Assembly: GCA_005889285.1 (NCBI GenBank)
Contig: VBFF01000144.1
Location: 1-10,356, forward strand
Source: Chloroflexota bacterium
GTDB lineage: Bacteria; Chloroflexota; Dormibacteria; CF-121
Reading direction: 5' to 3'
Length of the DNA stretch: 10,356 nucleotides
The position numbers were made by a program, and so were the translations under genes. Positions 1 to 6,023 of the stretch are shown here, one piece after another. The notes under the pieces are model-generated. The model did no database searches. It saw only the letters and a program-made list of their open reading frames with translations, and had not been told where the DNA came from. Position 1 is the stretch's first letter. The number at the start of each line of letters is the position of its first letter.

Positions 1-68
1 TGGTGTTGACGGTGACCGGGCCGAACAATGCGACGGAAACTCTCGACTTCCTGAAGGTGCAGCCATGA
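1..68 (+). CDS. C-terminal end of an upstream gene, possibly a minor prepilin
   Basis: An open frame enters from the left edge, with full codons from base 3, and ends at TGA 66-68. It encodes 21 visible residues, ending in TLDFLKVQP. The stop overlaps the next start as ATGA (65-68), which indicates translational coupling with the PilW-like prepilin. The threonine- and valine-rich tail resembles the C-termini of PilV-type minor pilins, which often precede pilW genes, but 21 residues are too few to assign a family. Frame and stop are seen directly; the product is an inference from position. Confidence 0.6.
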   Translation, partial: VLTVTGPNNATETLDFLKVQP

Positions 69-532
69 GGCGCCGACAGCGCGGATTCACCCTTGTCGAG
101 ATGATGGTCGGGCTCGCGATCCTCAGCATCGTCACGCTGGCGATGGCCGGGACCTTCCTCGTCGCCTCGCGCGCCGTATCCAACGAGGCCCGCGCGATTG
201 CCGCCGATGAGGCGGACAGCGCCGCCAGTCTCTGGCTCACTCGCGATCTCAACAGCGCAGCGGCCCTGCCGGCGCTACCGGTAACGATCAACCTCGCGAA
301 TACGCTCTCACTGACCTACGGATCGCCGCCCGTGGTCGTCATCTACAGCGTCAACAACAACCGTGACCTGGTCCGCACCGTCAATGGCTTAGCGACCACC
401 GCGGCCCGCGGCGTCACCAGCGTCACCGTCACGGCGGCCGGCTGCTACGCGACGGTGGCCATTCAGCCCTCAGCCATCGGGGCGACCGCTGCGACGTTCA
501 ACGTCAGCAACCGCCCGGGAGGTTGCTGGTAG
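65..532 (+). CDS. Type IV minor prepilin, PilW/GspJ-like
   Basis: A 155-residue prepilin. The N-terminus is a short basic leader, MRRRQRG, followed by FTLVEMMVGLAIL. This is the class III signal cut by prepilin peptidase (PilD) between Gly7 and Phe8, with the conserved Glu at position 5 of the mature protein. The hydrophobic helix runs to about residue 33 and packs into the inner membrane and pilus core. The rest is a small Thr/Val/Ala-rich, probably beta-rich domain with only two cysteines, in AAGC and in GGCW at the extreme C-terminus, which could form a disulfide. Start: ATG65 with GAAGG at 53-57, 7 nt upstream. It overlaps the preceding gene by 4 bp and the following gene by 1 bp. The domain after the helix is too variable to name the exact minor pilin; PilW is favoured by position before a PilX-like gene. 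Confidence 0.85.
   Translation: MRRRQRGFTLVEMMVGLAILSIVTLAMAGTFLVASRAVSNEARAIAADEADSAASLWLTRDLNSAAALPALPVTINLANTLSLTYGSPPVVVIYSVNNNRDLVRTVNGLATTAARGVTSVTVTAAGCYATVAIQPSAIGATAATFNVSNRPGGCW
517..522 (+). promoter_or_regulatory. Shine-Dalgarno site deciding the GTG start at 532
   Basis: GGGAGG lies 9 nt before GTG532. An in-frame TTG at 523 directly abuts this motif and so could not use it. The site therefore supports a start at 532, which overlaps the upstream TAG stop (530-532) by one base. Confidence 0.6.
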
Positions 533-969
533 TGCCGGGCCGTTTGACGGGCCAGCGCGGCCAGGCACTGCTGCTCGTTCTCGTCTTCGTGGCGGCCTTC
601 CTGCTCGTCGTCTGGGCAGCCCTGACACTGGCGAGCGGGGCCTTTCTCAACCTGAATGGGGTGCGCGCCGATACCAGGCAAACCTATGCGCTCGACGCGG
701 GGCTGGCCTACGCGATCGAGACCAACGACTCGGCGGCCAAGGGCGCCGGGTGTCAGCCGACCGTCACCAGCTTTCCACTGACCTACGGCTCGAGCACGAT
801 CACGGTCACGGCGACATCGACCCCGGTGGTCGGCTGCAAGACGAACAAGCCGAGTTACACGGTCCTTGTCCAGGCCACCGGGACCAGCCGTACGCTGACG
901 GCCCAGATCACGTCTGCCAACGGGGGAAAGAAGGCAAGCTGGGCGATCGACTGGGAATCGTTCCAGTGA
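532..969 (+). CDS. PilX-like pilus assembly protein (single N-terminal helix)
   Basis: A 145-residue protein starting at GTG532 with GGGAGG 9 nt upstream. The N-terminus has a short basic stretch, then QRGQALLLVLVFVAAFLLV, one long hydrophobic helix at about residues 9-32. This resembles the PilX_N type, in which the usual prepilin FTLxE motif is degenerate or absent. The remainder is Thr/Ser/Val-rich and has two cysteines (GAGC and VGCK) that could pair. It shares LTYGS at residues 83-87 with the preceding prepilin at the same residue numbers. It lies between a PilW-like prepilin and pilM, with 1-bp and 4-bp overlaps, so it is very probably part of the same operon and of the pilus tip or assembly complex. 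No canonical Gly-Phe cleavage site is visible, so whether it is processed by prepilin peptidase is open. TadE-like or other one-helix pilus proteins are alternatives. Confidence 0.7.
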   Translation: MPGRLTGQRGQALLLVLVFVAAFLLVVWAALTLASGAFLNLNGVRADTRQTYALDAGLAYAIETNDSAAKGAGCQPTVTSFPLTYGSSTITVTATSTPVVGCKTNKPSYTVLVQATGTSRTLTAQITSANGGKKASWAIDWESFQ

Positions 970-1877
970 CCGCCCGGCTCGGCCTGGATCTTGGCGCCGG
1001 AGAGCTGCGGCTGCTCCAGGCCGACGGCCGGCGCCTCACCCATCACGCCGAAGTACTGCTCCCCGAGGGGGCGATGGTGGATGGCATCCCGACACCTCTG
1101 CTGACGACGACCGTGCGCAGCGCCCTCGATGCCGGCGGCTTCACTGCCGTGCACGCCCGGGTCGCGATCGCCGAGACCGGGACCGCGTTTCGCGATTTCC
1201 GGCTGCCACGGCTTGCCGGCAGCGAGCTCAGCCGCGTCGTCGCCTTCGAAGGCCGCCGCCTGGTCCCGATGGAGGCGGCCGACGTCTACTTCGCCTGGCA
1301 CGCGAGCCGCGACGCGAACGGTTACGCCGTCTACCTGGTCGCGGCGCGGCGAGCCATGATCGACGCGGTGGTCGCGGCGGTCGGAGCCGCCGGCTTGCAG
1401 GTGGAGCACATGGATCTCAAGCCACTCGCGCTGGCGCGCGGCATGGGGGTGTCGGACGGCCTGCTGCTCGAATGGGGCGCGGCGGAGGCCACCCTGGTCC
1501 TCATGGTGCGCGGGCGACCGCGGTTCTTTCGGACCTTTGCCCTCGACGCCCCGCCGGAGGACGCCGACGCCCAGCTGGACGAGCTGGCGCTCTCCCTCAA
1601 CGCGCTCGTCAAGTTCATGCGCGGAGCCGCCTCCGACGTGCAGATCAGTCAGGCGACACCCCTCGCGCTGGGGGGGCGCTTCGCCTTCATCGACGACAGC
1701 CTGCAGCGGGCTCGCCAGCGCTTCGCGTTCGACGTCCTCCTTCCCGTGCCGCCCCTTAAGGCGCCCGCGGATTTTCCCTGGCAGGCGCACTTCGCCGGCA
1801 TCGGCTTGATCCGCCAGGGCGACTGGCGCAACCGCCTGAGTCCGTCACAGGGAGGTGACACCCGTGTCGCGGCCTGA
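966..1877 (+). CDS. pilM: Type IV pilus assembly protein PilM-like, actin-fold ATPase
   Basis: A 303-residue protein starting at GTG966, which overlaps the previous stop as GTGA (966-969). The N-terminus LGLDLGAGELRLLQ fits the phosphate-1 loop of the ASKHA fold (Asp8, Gly10). MVDGIPTP, then SELSRVVAFEGRRLVPM and DVYFAW, are typical PilM segments, and MDLKPLALARG precedes the second nucleotide-binding motif. That motif, LLLEWGAAEATL, has Glu169 where PilM usually has Asp (VDIGA). PilM is a cytoplasmic protein that binds nucleotide and the N-terminal tail of PilN, linking the pilus motor to the inner-membrane PilN/PilO complex. The length is slightly below the usual roughly 350 residues. The next gene starts inside its 3' end (14-bp overlap) and encodes a tiny membrane protein instead of a full PilN. 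Family assignment is confident; nucleotide binding is inferred. Confidence 0.85.
   Translation: MTARLGLDLGAGELRLLQADGRRLTHHAEVLLPEGAMVDGIPTPLLTTTVRSALDAGGFTAVHARVAIAETGTAFRDFRLPRLAGSELSRVVAFEGRRLVPMEAADVYFAWHASRDANGYAVYLVAARRAMIDAVVAAVGAAGLQVEHMDLKPLALARGMGVSDGLLLEWGAAEATLVLMVRGRPRFFRTFALDAPPEDADAQLDELALSLNALVKFMRGAASDVQISQATPLALGGRFAFIDDSLQRARQRFAFDVLLPVPPLKAPADFPWQAHFAGIGLIRQGDWRNRLSPSQGGDTRVAA
1851..1855 (+). promoter_or_regulatory. Strong Shine-Dalgarno site for the 49-residue gene
   Basis: GGAGG (inside AGGGAGGTGA) lies 8 nt before GTG1864, within the 3' end of pilM. It is the main evidence that the short frame 1864-2013 is translated. Confidence 0.65.
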
Positions 1878-2013
1878 TCGCGGACCCGAGGTTGCGGTCG
1901 ACTTCGCGCCGCCGCGCAAACCAAGCCACGTCCGGCCGTTGGCGGTGCTCGTGGTCGTCGCGCTGGCCGCCGGCGCTGTGACGGTCGCCGTCACCCAGCT
2001 GCTACTCCACTGA
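1864..2013 (+). CDS. 49-residue single-helix membrane protein, candidate mini-PilN
   Basis: A short gene starting at GTG1864, in a different frame from pilM and overlapping its end by 14 bp, with TGA at 2011-2013. The strong GGAGG 8 nt upstream supports translation. The protein has a soluble N-terminal tail of about 25 residues (SRPDRGPEVAVDFAPPRKP), a basic segment before the membrane, one hydrophobic helix (about residues 27-46, LAVLVVVALAAGAVTVAV), and almost nothing after it. The position directly after pilM is where pilN is normally found. PilN has the same topology at its N-terminus: a short cytoplasmic tail carrying an INLLP-like motif that docks into PilM, then one helix. VAVDFAP could be a distant counterpart. 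The periplasmic domain of PilN is absent, and only 71 bp follow before the pilin gene, so no remnant is hidden there. No pilO is seen. The function is inferred from position and topology only. Confidence 0.65.
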   Translation: MSRPDRGPEVAVDFAPPRKPSHVRPLAVLVVVALAAGAVTVAVTQLLLH

Positions 2014-2084
2014 GCCAACCTTTACGAATCTCGCAAGAAATCGTCCCTAATCTCGACTGTGAACTAGGAGGTAATACGACAACC
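2014..2084 (+). promoter_or_regulatory. Leader/promoter region of the major pilin gene
   Basis: This 71-bp gap is the only sizeable gap in the pilus cluster and is less GC-rich than its surroundings. It holds a perfect 7-bp direct repeat, AATCTCG, at 2027-2033 and 2049-2055, 22 bp apart or about two helical turns. TAATCT (2048-2053) could be a -10 element, but the nearest -35-like TTTACG (2021-2026) is 21 bp away, too far for a standard sigma-70 promoter. I infer a promoter from the gap, the strong ribosome site and the terminator after the gene, not from a clear consensus. Confidence 0.35.
2066..2072 (+). promoter_or_regulatory. Strong Shine-Dalgarno site of the major pilin gene
   Basis: AGGAGGT, a near-complete anti-Shine-Dalgarno match, lies 12 nt before ATG2085. 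It is one of the strongest ribosome sites in the window and agrees with high expression of a major structural subunit. Confidence 0.7.
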
Positions 2085-2519
2085 ATGCTTCTTGCACTAC
2101 TCAAAGATGCGCGCCGCCGCTCGCAGCGCAGCCAGGGGGGCTTCACCCTCGTCGAGTTGCTCGTGGTCATCGCGATCCTGGGCATCCTGGCGGCGATCGT
2201 TCTCTTCAACATCTCGGGTGTGAGCGCCAACGCCGCCTGCAACGCGATGAAGACCGACGGCGCTACCATCCAGGGCGCCGCGGACATCTACTACACGAAC
2301 AATCTCAAGTACCCCGACAGCGTCGCCGACGTCGCCGTGCCGCCCGGACCGACAAACGGTGACGGGGTCAACATCGGCGAACTGATCACCGCGAACCTCT
2401 TGCACCAGGCACCGCCCGCGACGGAGGCGTTTACCTACGTCGTCAAAGCCGGATACGGCTCCGGGACCGTCCAGGGCAAACTTGTCCCGAACGTCGCCAC
2501 CTGTATCTACAACCCGTAA
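2085..2519 (+). CDS. pilA: Type IV major pilin-like prepilin
   Basis: A 144-residue prepilin. The leader is unusually long (19 residues) and basic, with DARRRSQRSQGG before the cut, then FTLVELLVVIAILGILAAI. Prepilin peptidase would cut between Gly19 and Phe20, leaving Glu5 of the mature protein to pair with the N-terminus of the next subunit. The mature form is about 125 residues. The helix continues into NAACNAMKTDGATIQGAADIYY, typical of the amphipathic half of alpha-1 in PilA and pseudopilins. Two cysteines are present, one in this helix and one five residues from the C-terminus (ATCIYNP), well placed to tie the globular domain to alpha-1. Start ATG2085 has AGGAGGT 12 nt upstream. The gene has its own upstream gap and a hairpin terminator 24 bp after the stop, so it is probably a separate, strongly expressed unit. 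A GspG-like pseudopilin is possible, but the pilM neighbour favours a pilus subunit. Confidence 0.88.
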   Translation: MLLALLKDARRRSQRSQGGFTLVELLVVIAILGILAAIVLFNISGVSANAACNAMKTDGATIQGAADIYYTNNLKYPDSVADVAVPPGPTNGDGVNIGELITANLLHQAPPATEAFTYVVKAGYGSGTVQGKLVPNVATCIYNP

Positions 2520-2542
2520 TCGCGATCGCCTTCTAAGGTTGG

Positions 2543-2574
2543 TCGGCCGGCCTGCGGGCCGGCCGATCTGTTTT
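2543..2574 (+). terminator. Rho-independent terminator after the pilin gene
   Basis: A perfect 10-bp stem, TCGGCCGGCC (2543-2552) and GGCCGGCCGA (2557-2566), with a TGCG loop, is followed by TCTGTTTT (2567-2574). The T-tract is interrupted but sits directly after the stem. It lies 24 bp past the pilin stop. On the - strand the stem has no T-tract after it, so it is mainly a + strand terminator, although the convergent - strand gene also ends 34 bp away. Confidence 0.75.
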
Positions 2575-2607
2575 GAGGGAACAGCGGAAGGGCTAGGTGA
2601 AGTTCAG

Positions 2608-3627
2608 CTAGGCGATCTTGGCTTCGTCGCCCTCGACCGCACCCGCAATACGCTGGGGCAGGGACGACGTGGCGAAGGCGGCGACGAGGCGCGGATCCCA
2701 CTGCGAGCCCGAGCCGGCGGCGAGGATTTCGAGAGTTTTGGCGACAGTGTGACGTGGCCGGTAGGGGCGGTCCGTGATCATGGCATGGAAGGCGTCGGCG
2801 ACAGAGACGATACGCGCCATCATGGGGATCGCCGGCCCCTGTAACTTGTCGGGGTAGCCGGACCCGTCCCAGCGCTCGTGGTGATGCCGGATCGCCGGGG
2901 CCAGCACAGTGGCCGGGCGAAAGGGTCCGGCGATCTCGGCGCCAAGGACGGTGTGCTGCTGGATCTGGGCAAACTCCTCAGGCGTCAAGCCACCCTGCTT
3001 GTTGAGAAGTGCTTCCGGCAACCCGATCTGGCCGATGTCGTGCAAGAGCCCGGCGTGGTAGGCAACCTCCTGATCCTCGGCGTCGAGGCCGACCAGCCGC
3101 GCCAGCGACTGGGCGGTGAGCGCGACGCGGTCGTCGAAGGGGGCTTTCGATTCCGTCGGGTTTTCCCGCTTGACCAGCTCGCGCAGGCTTTCCTGGGTGC
3201 TGCGAAGATCGCGACGCAATTCCTTGAGGCGCAGTAAGGCGCGTACCCGCACCTGGAGGTCCCGCATCGCGATCGGCTTGACGATCAGGTCGTCGCCGCC
3301 CGCCTCGACCATCTTGGCGCGCTCGGGCCGCGGGTCGAAGCCGGTCATCATCAGCACCGGGATCTCGGCGGTAACGGGGTCTGACTTGAGGCGCTTGCAG
3401 GCATCGTGGCCATTCATCACCGGCATCTCGACGTCCATCAAGATCAGGTCTGGCTTGAGGCGGCGGGCGACGCGGATCGCCTCCTCCCCATTGTTGGCGG
3501 CTTCCGTCCAGAAGCCGAGGTTGGAGAGCTGCCCGGAGAGCAGGTCGCGGTTGGCGCTGCTGTCGTCCGTGACCAGGATGGTCCGGCGCTCGGGCATCGG
3601 CCCGGATGGGAGAGCGTCCACTGGCAT
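2608..3627 (-). CDS. Response regulator with HD-GYP c-di-GMP phosphodiesterase domain (RpfG-like)
   Basis: A 339-residue cytoplasmic protein. Residues 15-135 are a receiver domain with acidic pair Asp21-Asp22, phosphoacceptor Asp65 (LILMDVEMP), Thr95 and Lys117. A linker (about 136-160) leads to an HD-GYP domain at about 165-330, with HD at 196-197, His225, HHE at 249-251, GYP at 257-259 and Asp278 (SVADAF). HD-GYP proteins hydrolyse c-di-GMP to pGpG or GMP using two or three metals. Two departures are visible. HDIGQ replaces HDIGK (Gln200), and the early Glu/His ligands of the usual ExxxH segment are missing, with Phe-Asp-Asp (164-166) there instead. Activity is therefore likely but altered, or lost. 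The start could be Met1 or Met11; neither has a good ribosome site. It is divergent from a diguanylate cyclase gene, 80 bp apart. The cognate histidine kinase is not adjacent; the kinase at 8516 is a possible but unsupported partner. Confidence 0.88.
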   Translation of the reverse strand: MPVDALPSGPMPERRTILVTDDSSANRDLLSGQLSNLGFWTEAANNGEEAIRVARRLKPDLILMDVEMPVMNGHDACKRLKSDPVTAEIPVLMMTGFDPRPERAKMVEAGGDDLIVKPIAMRDLQVRVRALLRLKELRRDLRSTQESLRELVKRENPTESKAPFDDRVALTAQSLARLVGLDAEDQEVAYHAGLLHDIGQIGLPEALLNKQGGLTPEEFAQIQQHTVLGAEIAGPFRPATVLAPAIRHHHERWDGSGYPDKLQGPAIPMMARIVSVADAFHAMITDRPYRPRHTVAKTLEILAAGSGSQWDPRLVAAFATSSLPQRIAGAVEGDEAKIA

Positions 3628-3635
3628 TAAGACGT

Positions 3636-3653
3636 AGGAAGCAAGGGCTTCCT
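3636..3653. repeat. 7-bp inverted repeat in the divergent c-di-GMP intergenic region
   Basis: AGGAAGC (3636-3642) and GCTTCCT (3647-3653) are perfect inverted copies separated by AAGG. They lie inside the 80 bp between two divergent genes, just upstream of the HD-GYP start. This is a plausible operator for a dimeric regulator. The arms are not followed by a T-tract, so a terminator is unlikely. No clear -10/-35 pair is visible on either strand in this gap. Confidence 0.4.
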
Positions 3654-3707
3654 TCGTTGCAGGGAGCAGTGCAGCGTCGCGTCACACAACCGGCCATACC
3701 GCTCGCC

Positions 3708-6023
3708 ATGAAGTTGCCCAACCTCCTCTCGGTCGAGGCGGTCGCGGCGGCGATTCATCGGCATCCCGAAGTCGTTCGGCGCCAGGCGCGCGATGGCCGG
3801 CTGCCCGGCGAGAAGATCGGCCGGGTATGGTTCTTTCGCCCGGAGCGGTTGGCCGAAGCCGGCTTCAGTCAGTTCCTGCCGCAGATGGCCAGCGACGCCA
3901 ACGCCATCCGGACTAGCGAGCCATCGGTAACGCCCCTGGTCAAAGCCCTGGGCGAGGCAGGCCTCCAGGCGCTGCAGCGCCTCGACCGCCCGGCCATTTT
4001 CGCGGCGGTCGCAACCCGCCTGGCGGACGTGGGGCTGTCCACGTATTTCTTCGATGCAACGTCTGATGGCAAGGGGCTGACGATCGCCTACATCCACGCG
4101 CTGCATGCGGCCGCCGAGGTCGCCAGGCTCACCGGCCGCGAAGAGGTTGGCAGCTTCATCCCCTTCGAGCGCATCCCGATCCTTTACCGGGCCTGCTCCA
4201 CTCTCAAACCGCAGTACATCGGCGACCACGATGAGCTGGTCGGGCGCGTCGCCATGGTCCTCACGCCCGAGGCGTCCGCGAACGCTCGACGGCTGAGCGA
4301 GCTGCTGCAGATGTCCGCCGTGATTTCCGCACCGCTGGTCGTGGGTGATCAGGCCATCGGCGCGATCACCGTGATTGGTGCCGGGCTGCGCGAGTCGGAC
4401 CTGCCGGCCGTGATGGCGTTCGCCAACCAGACGGCCGCCGCGATCGAGACGGCGCGCCTCCTCGGGGAATCTCGGGAGATGGAAGAAGCCATGGTCCTGA
4501 CACTCGCCGGCGCCATCGAGCTGCGCGAGGCGCTACGAAGTCGCGCCTACGAGCACGCGGTGCTGGCGGAGCGACTTGCCGAGCACCTGGGGTTCGACCC
4601 GGCCCGCCGGCGACGCGTGCGGTACGCCGCGCTGCTTCAGGACCTCGGCAAGATCAACCTCCCCGACAGCATTCTGAGGAAGCGCGGCCGGCTGGACGCC
4701 GAGGAACGCGCGCTCATGATGACCCACCCAGTCGTCGCCGCGGATGTCCTGCAACGCTTCAACGGCGAGGGATACCCCGACGGGTTGAAGGCCGAGGCGA
4801 TCCCAGTCGAGACACGGATCATCTCGGTCGTCAATGCTTTCTTCAACGTCACCTTCGATCTGCCGTTAAAGACGGAGCAGACCGTGGCCGAGGGCCTCGA
4901 GGAGTTGACGCGATTCGCCGGCATCAACCTCGATCCGAAAGTGACGGACGCCCTGGTGCTGATGTGCCGCGAGGCGGCCTCCGGCCGGGCGCCCTGGTAC
5001 GAACAACTCATGGCGGAGTTGTTTGCCTCGCATTCGGCCCCGGCCGCAGTCAAAGACATCCTCTCCGTGGCCGACTCCCGCGAGCTCCGCATCATCTACC
5101 GAATCGCGCAGGAGACCACCGCGGTCCTCGATCTGGACACGCTATTGAGCCGCATCGTGATGGGCTATTACATGGTCTCGATCCTGCTTCCGGTGAACGA
5201 TGCAAGCGAGCTGCGAGTCGGTGCCCATAGTGGATATGCGGTGGATATCAAGGGGCTCACCATCGCGGTGGGCGAGGGCATCACCGGCTGGGTTTACAAG
5301 AACGCCGTGCCCCACATCGTGCCTGACGTCCAGGCGGATACCCGCTACATCGGCCTCGACGACCAGGTTCGCTCGGAGCTGGCCTTTCCGCTGATGAGCC
5401 GGGGTCGCGTCGTCGGGGTCCTCAACGCCGAGAGCCAGCATGCCGACGCGTTTTCGGAGGCGGACGTGGCCCTGATGTCGGCGGTGGGCTCCCAGCTGGC
5501 GTCGTGCCTCGAGGTAGCCCAGCTGCACGACACGCTCAAGCGGGAGGCAAGCCATGATCCGCTGACACGCCTCAACAACCGGCGCCACTTTCTCGAGCGG
5601 ATCGAGCAGGAGATCACGCGGTCCGAGGCGTCCGGCGAGACCTTCTCGATCGTCTTTTTGGATGTCGACGAATTGAAGCGGATCAACGATACCTACGGCC
5701 ACCTCGCGGGTGATGCGCTCCTTCGCGAAGTGTCGAACGCGCTGATGGACGCGGTCCGCGGCGAGGACATCGTGGCCCGGTACGGCGGCGATGAATTCGT
5801 CGTGCTCCTGCCGGCGACACCGGCAGCCGCGGCGGCGAGCGTCGCGCAGCGCATCTCGGACGGCATCGCGCGCCACCGCTTCATGGCGGGCCGGGAGCTG
5901 CTGCAGATCCCCGGCGTCAGCCTCGGCCTGGCGAACTTTCCCCAGGACGGCAAGACGGCGGAGGACCTGCTGGCGTCGGCGGACGCGACGCTCTACCGGC
6001 AGAAGCGCCGGGCTAGCGCTTAG
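3708..6023 (+). CDS. Diguanylate cyclase: HTH_17, GAF, degenerate HD-GYP, GAF, GGDEF
   Basis: A 771-residue multidomain protein without membrane segments. Residues 5-50 (LLSVEAVAAAI ... DGRLPGEKIGRVWFFRPERL) match the excisionase/MerR-like HTH_17 pattern. About 86-250 is a GAF domain. About 255-425 is an HD-GYP-like domain with QD (311-312) in place of HD, a gap of about 17 residues before GYP (355-357) that removes the usual HHE ligands, and Asn376 in place of the metal-binding Asp. It is therefore probably non-catalytic. About 452-608 is a second GAF domain. The rest is GGDEF with an intact GGDEF motif (693-697) and the RxxD inhibitory site (RGED, 684-687) five residues before it. It should make c-di-GMP from two GTP and be inhibited by product. 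ATG3708 is chosen because HTH_17 begins right after it; ATG3606 would overlap the divergent gene. Neither has a good ribosome site. The stop overlaps the convergent phosphofructokinase stop by 4 bp. Confidence 0.88.
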   Translation: MKLPNLLSVEAVAAAIHRHPEVVRRQARDGRLPGEKIGRVWFFRPERLAEAGFSQFLPQMASDANAIRTSEPSVTPLVKALGEAGLQALQRLDRPAIFAAVATRLADVGLSTYFFDATSDGKGLTIAYIHALHAAAEVARLTGREEVGSFIPFERIPILYRACSTLKPQYIGDHDELVGRVAMVLTPEASANARRLSELLQMSAVISAPLVVGDQAIGAITVIGAGLRESDLPAVMAFANQTAAAIETARLLGESREMEEAMVLTLAGAIELREALRSRAYEHAVLAERLAEHLGFDPARRRRVRYAALLQDLGKINLPDSILRKRGRLDAEERALMMTHPVVAADVLQRFNGEGYPDGLKAEAIPVETRIISVVNAFFNVTFDLPLKTEQTVAEGLEELTRFAGINLDPKVTDALVLMCREAASGRAPWYEQLMAELFASHSAPAAVKDILSVADSRELRIIYRIAQETTAVLDLDTLLSRIVMGYYMVSILLPVNDASELRVGAHSGYAVDIKGLTIAVGEGITGWVYKNAVPHIVPDVQADTRYIGLDDQVRSELAFPLMSRGRVVGVLNAESQHADAFSEADVALMSAVGSQLASCLEVAQLHDTLKREASHDPLTRLNNRRHFLERIEQEITRSEASGETFSIVFLDVDELKRINDTYGHLAGDALLREVSNALMDAVRGEDIVARYGGDEFVVLLPATPAAAAASVAQRISDGIARHRFMAGRELLQIPGVSLGLANFPQDGKTAEDLLASADATLYRQKRRASA

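Noticed and set aside
750..965. Upstream extension of the pilM frame
   Set aside because: It lies entirely within the PilX-like gene in another frame. PilM similarity begins at GTG966, which overlaps the previous stop as GTGA.
2021..2053. TTTACG and TAATCT as a sigma-70 promoter
   Set aside because: A spacer of 21 bp is too long for a standard promoter; kept only as part of a low-confidence regulatory region.
2592..2612. Direct repeat GCTAGG near the end of the HD-GYP gene
   Set aside because: Six bases, 15 bp apart, one copy overlapping the stop codon; too short to mean more than chance.
3606..3707. Earlier ATG3606 start for the diguanylate cyclase
   Set aside because: It adds 34 residues without family likeness and overlaps the divergent HD-GYP gene by 22 bp. 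HTH_17 begins just after ATG3708.
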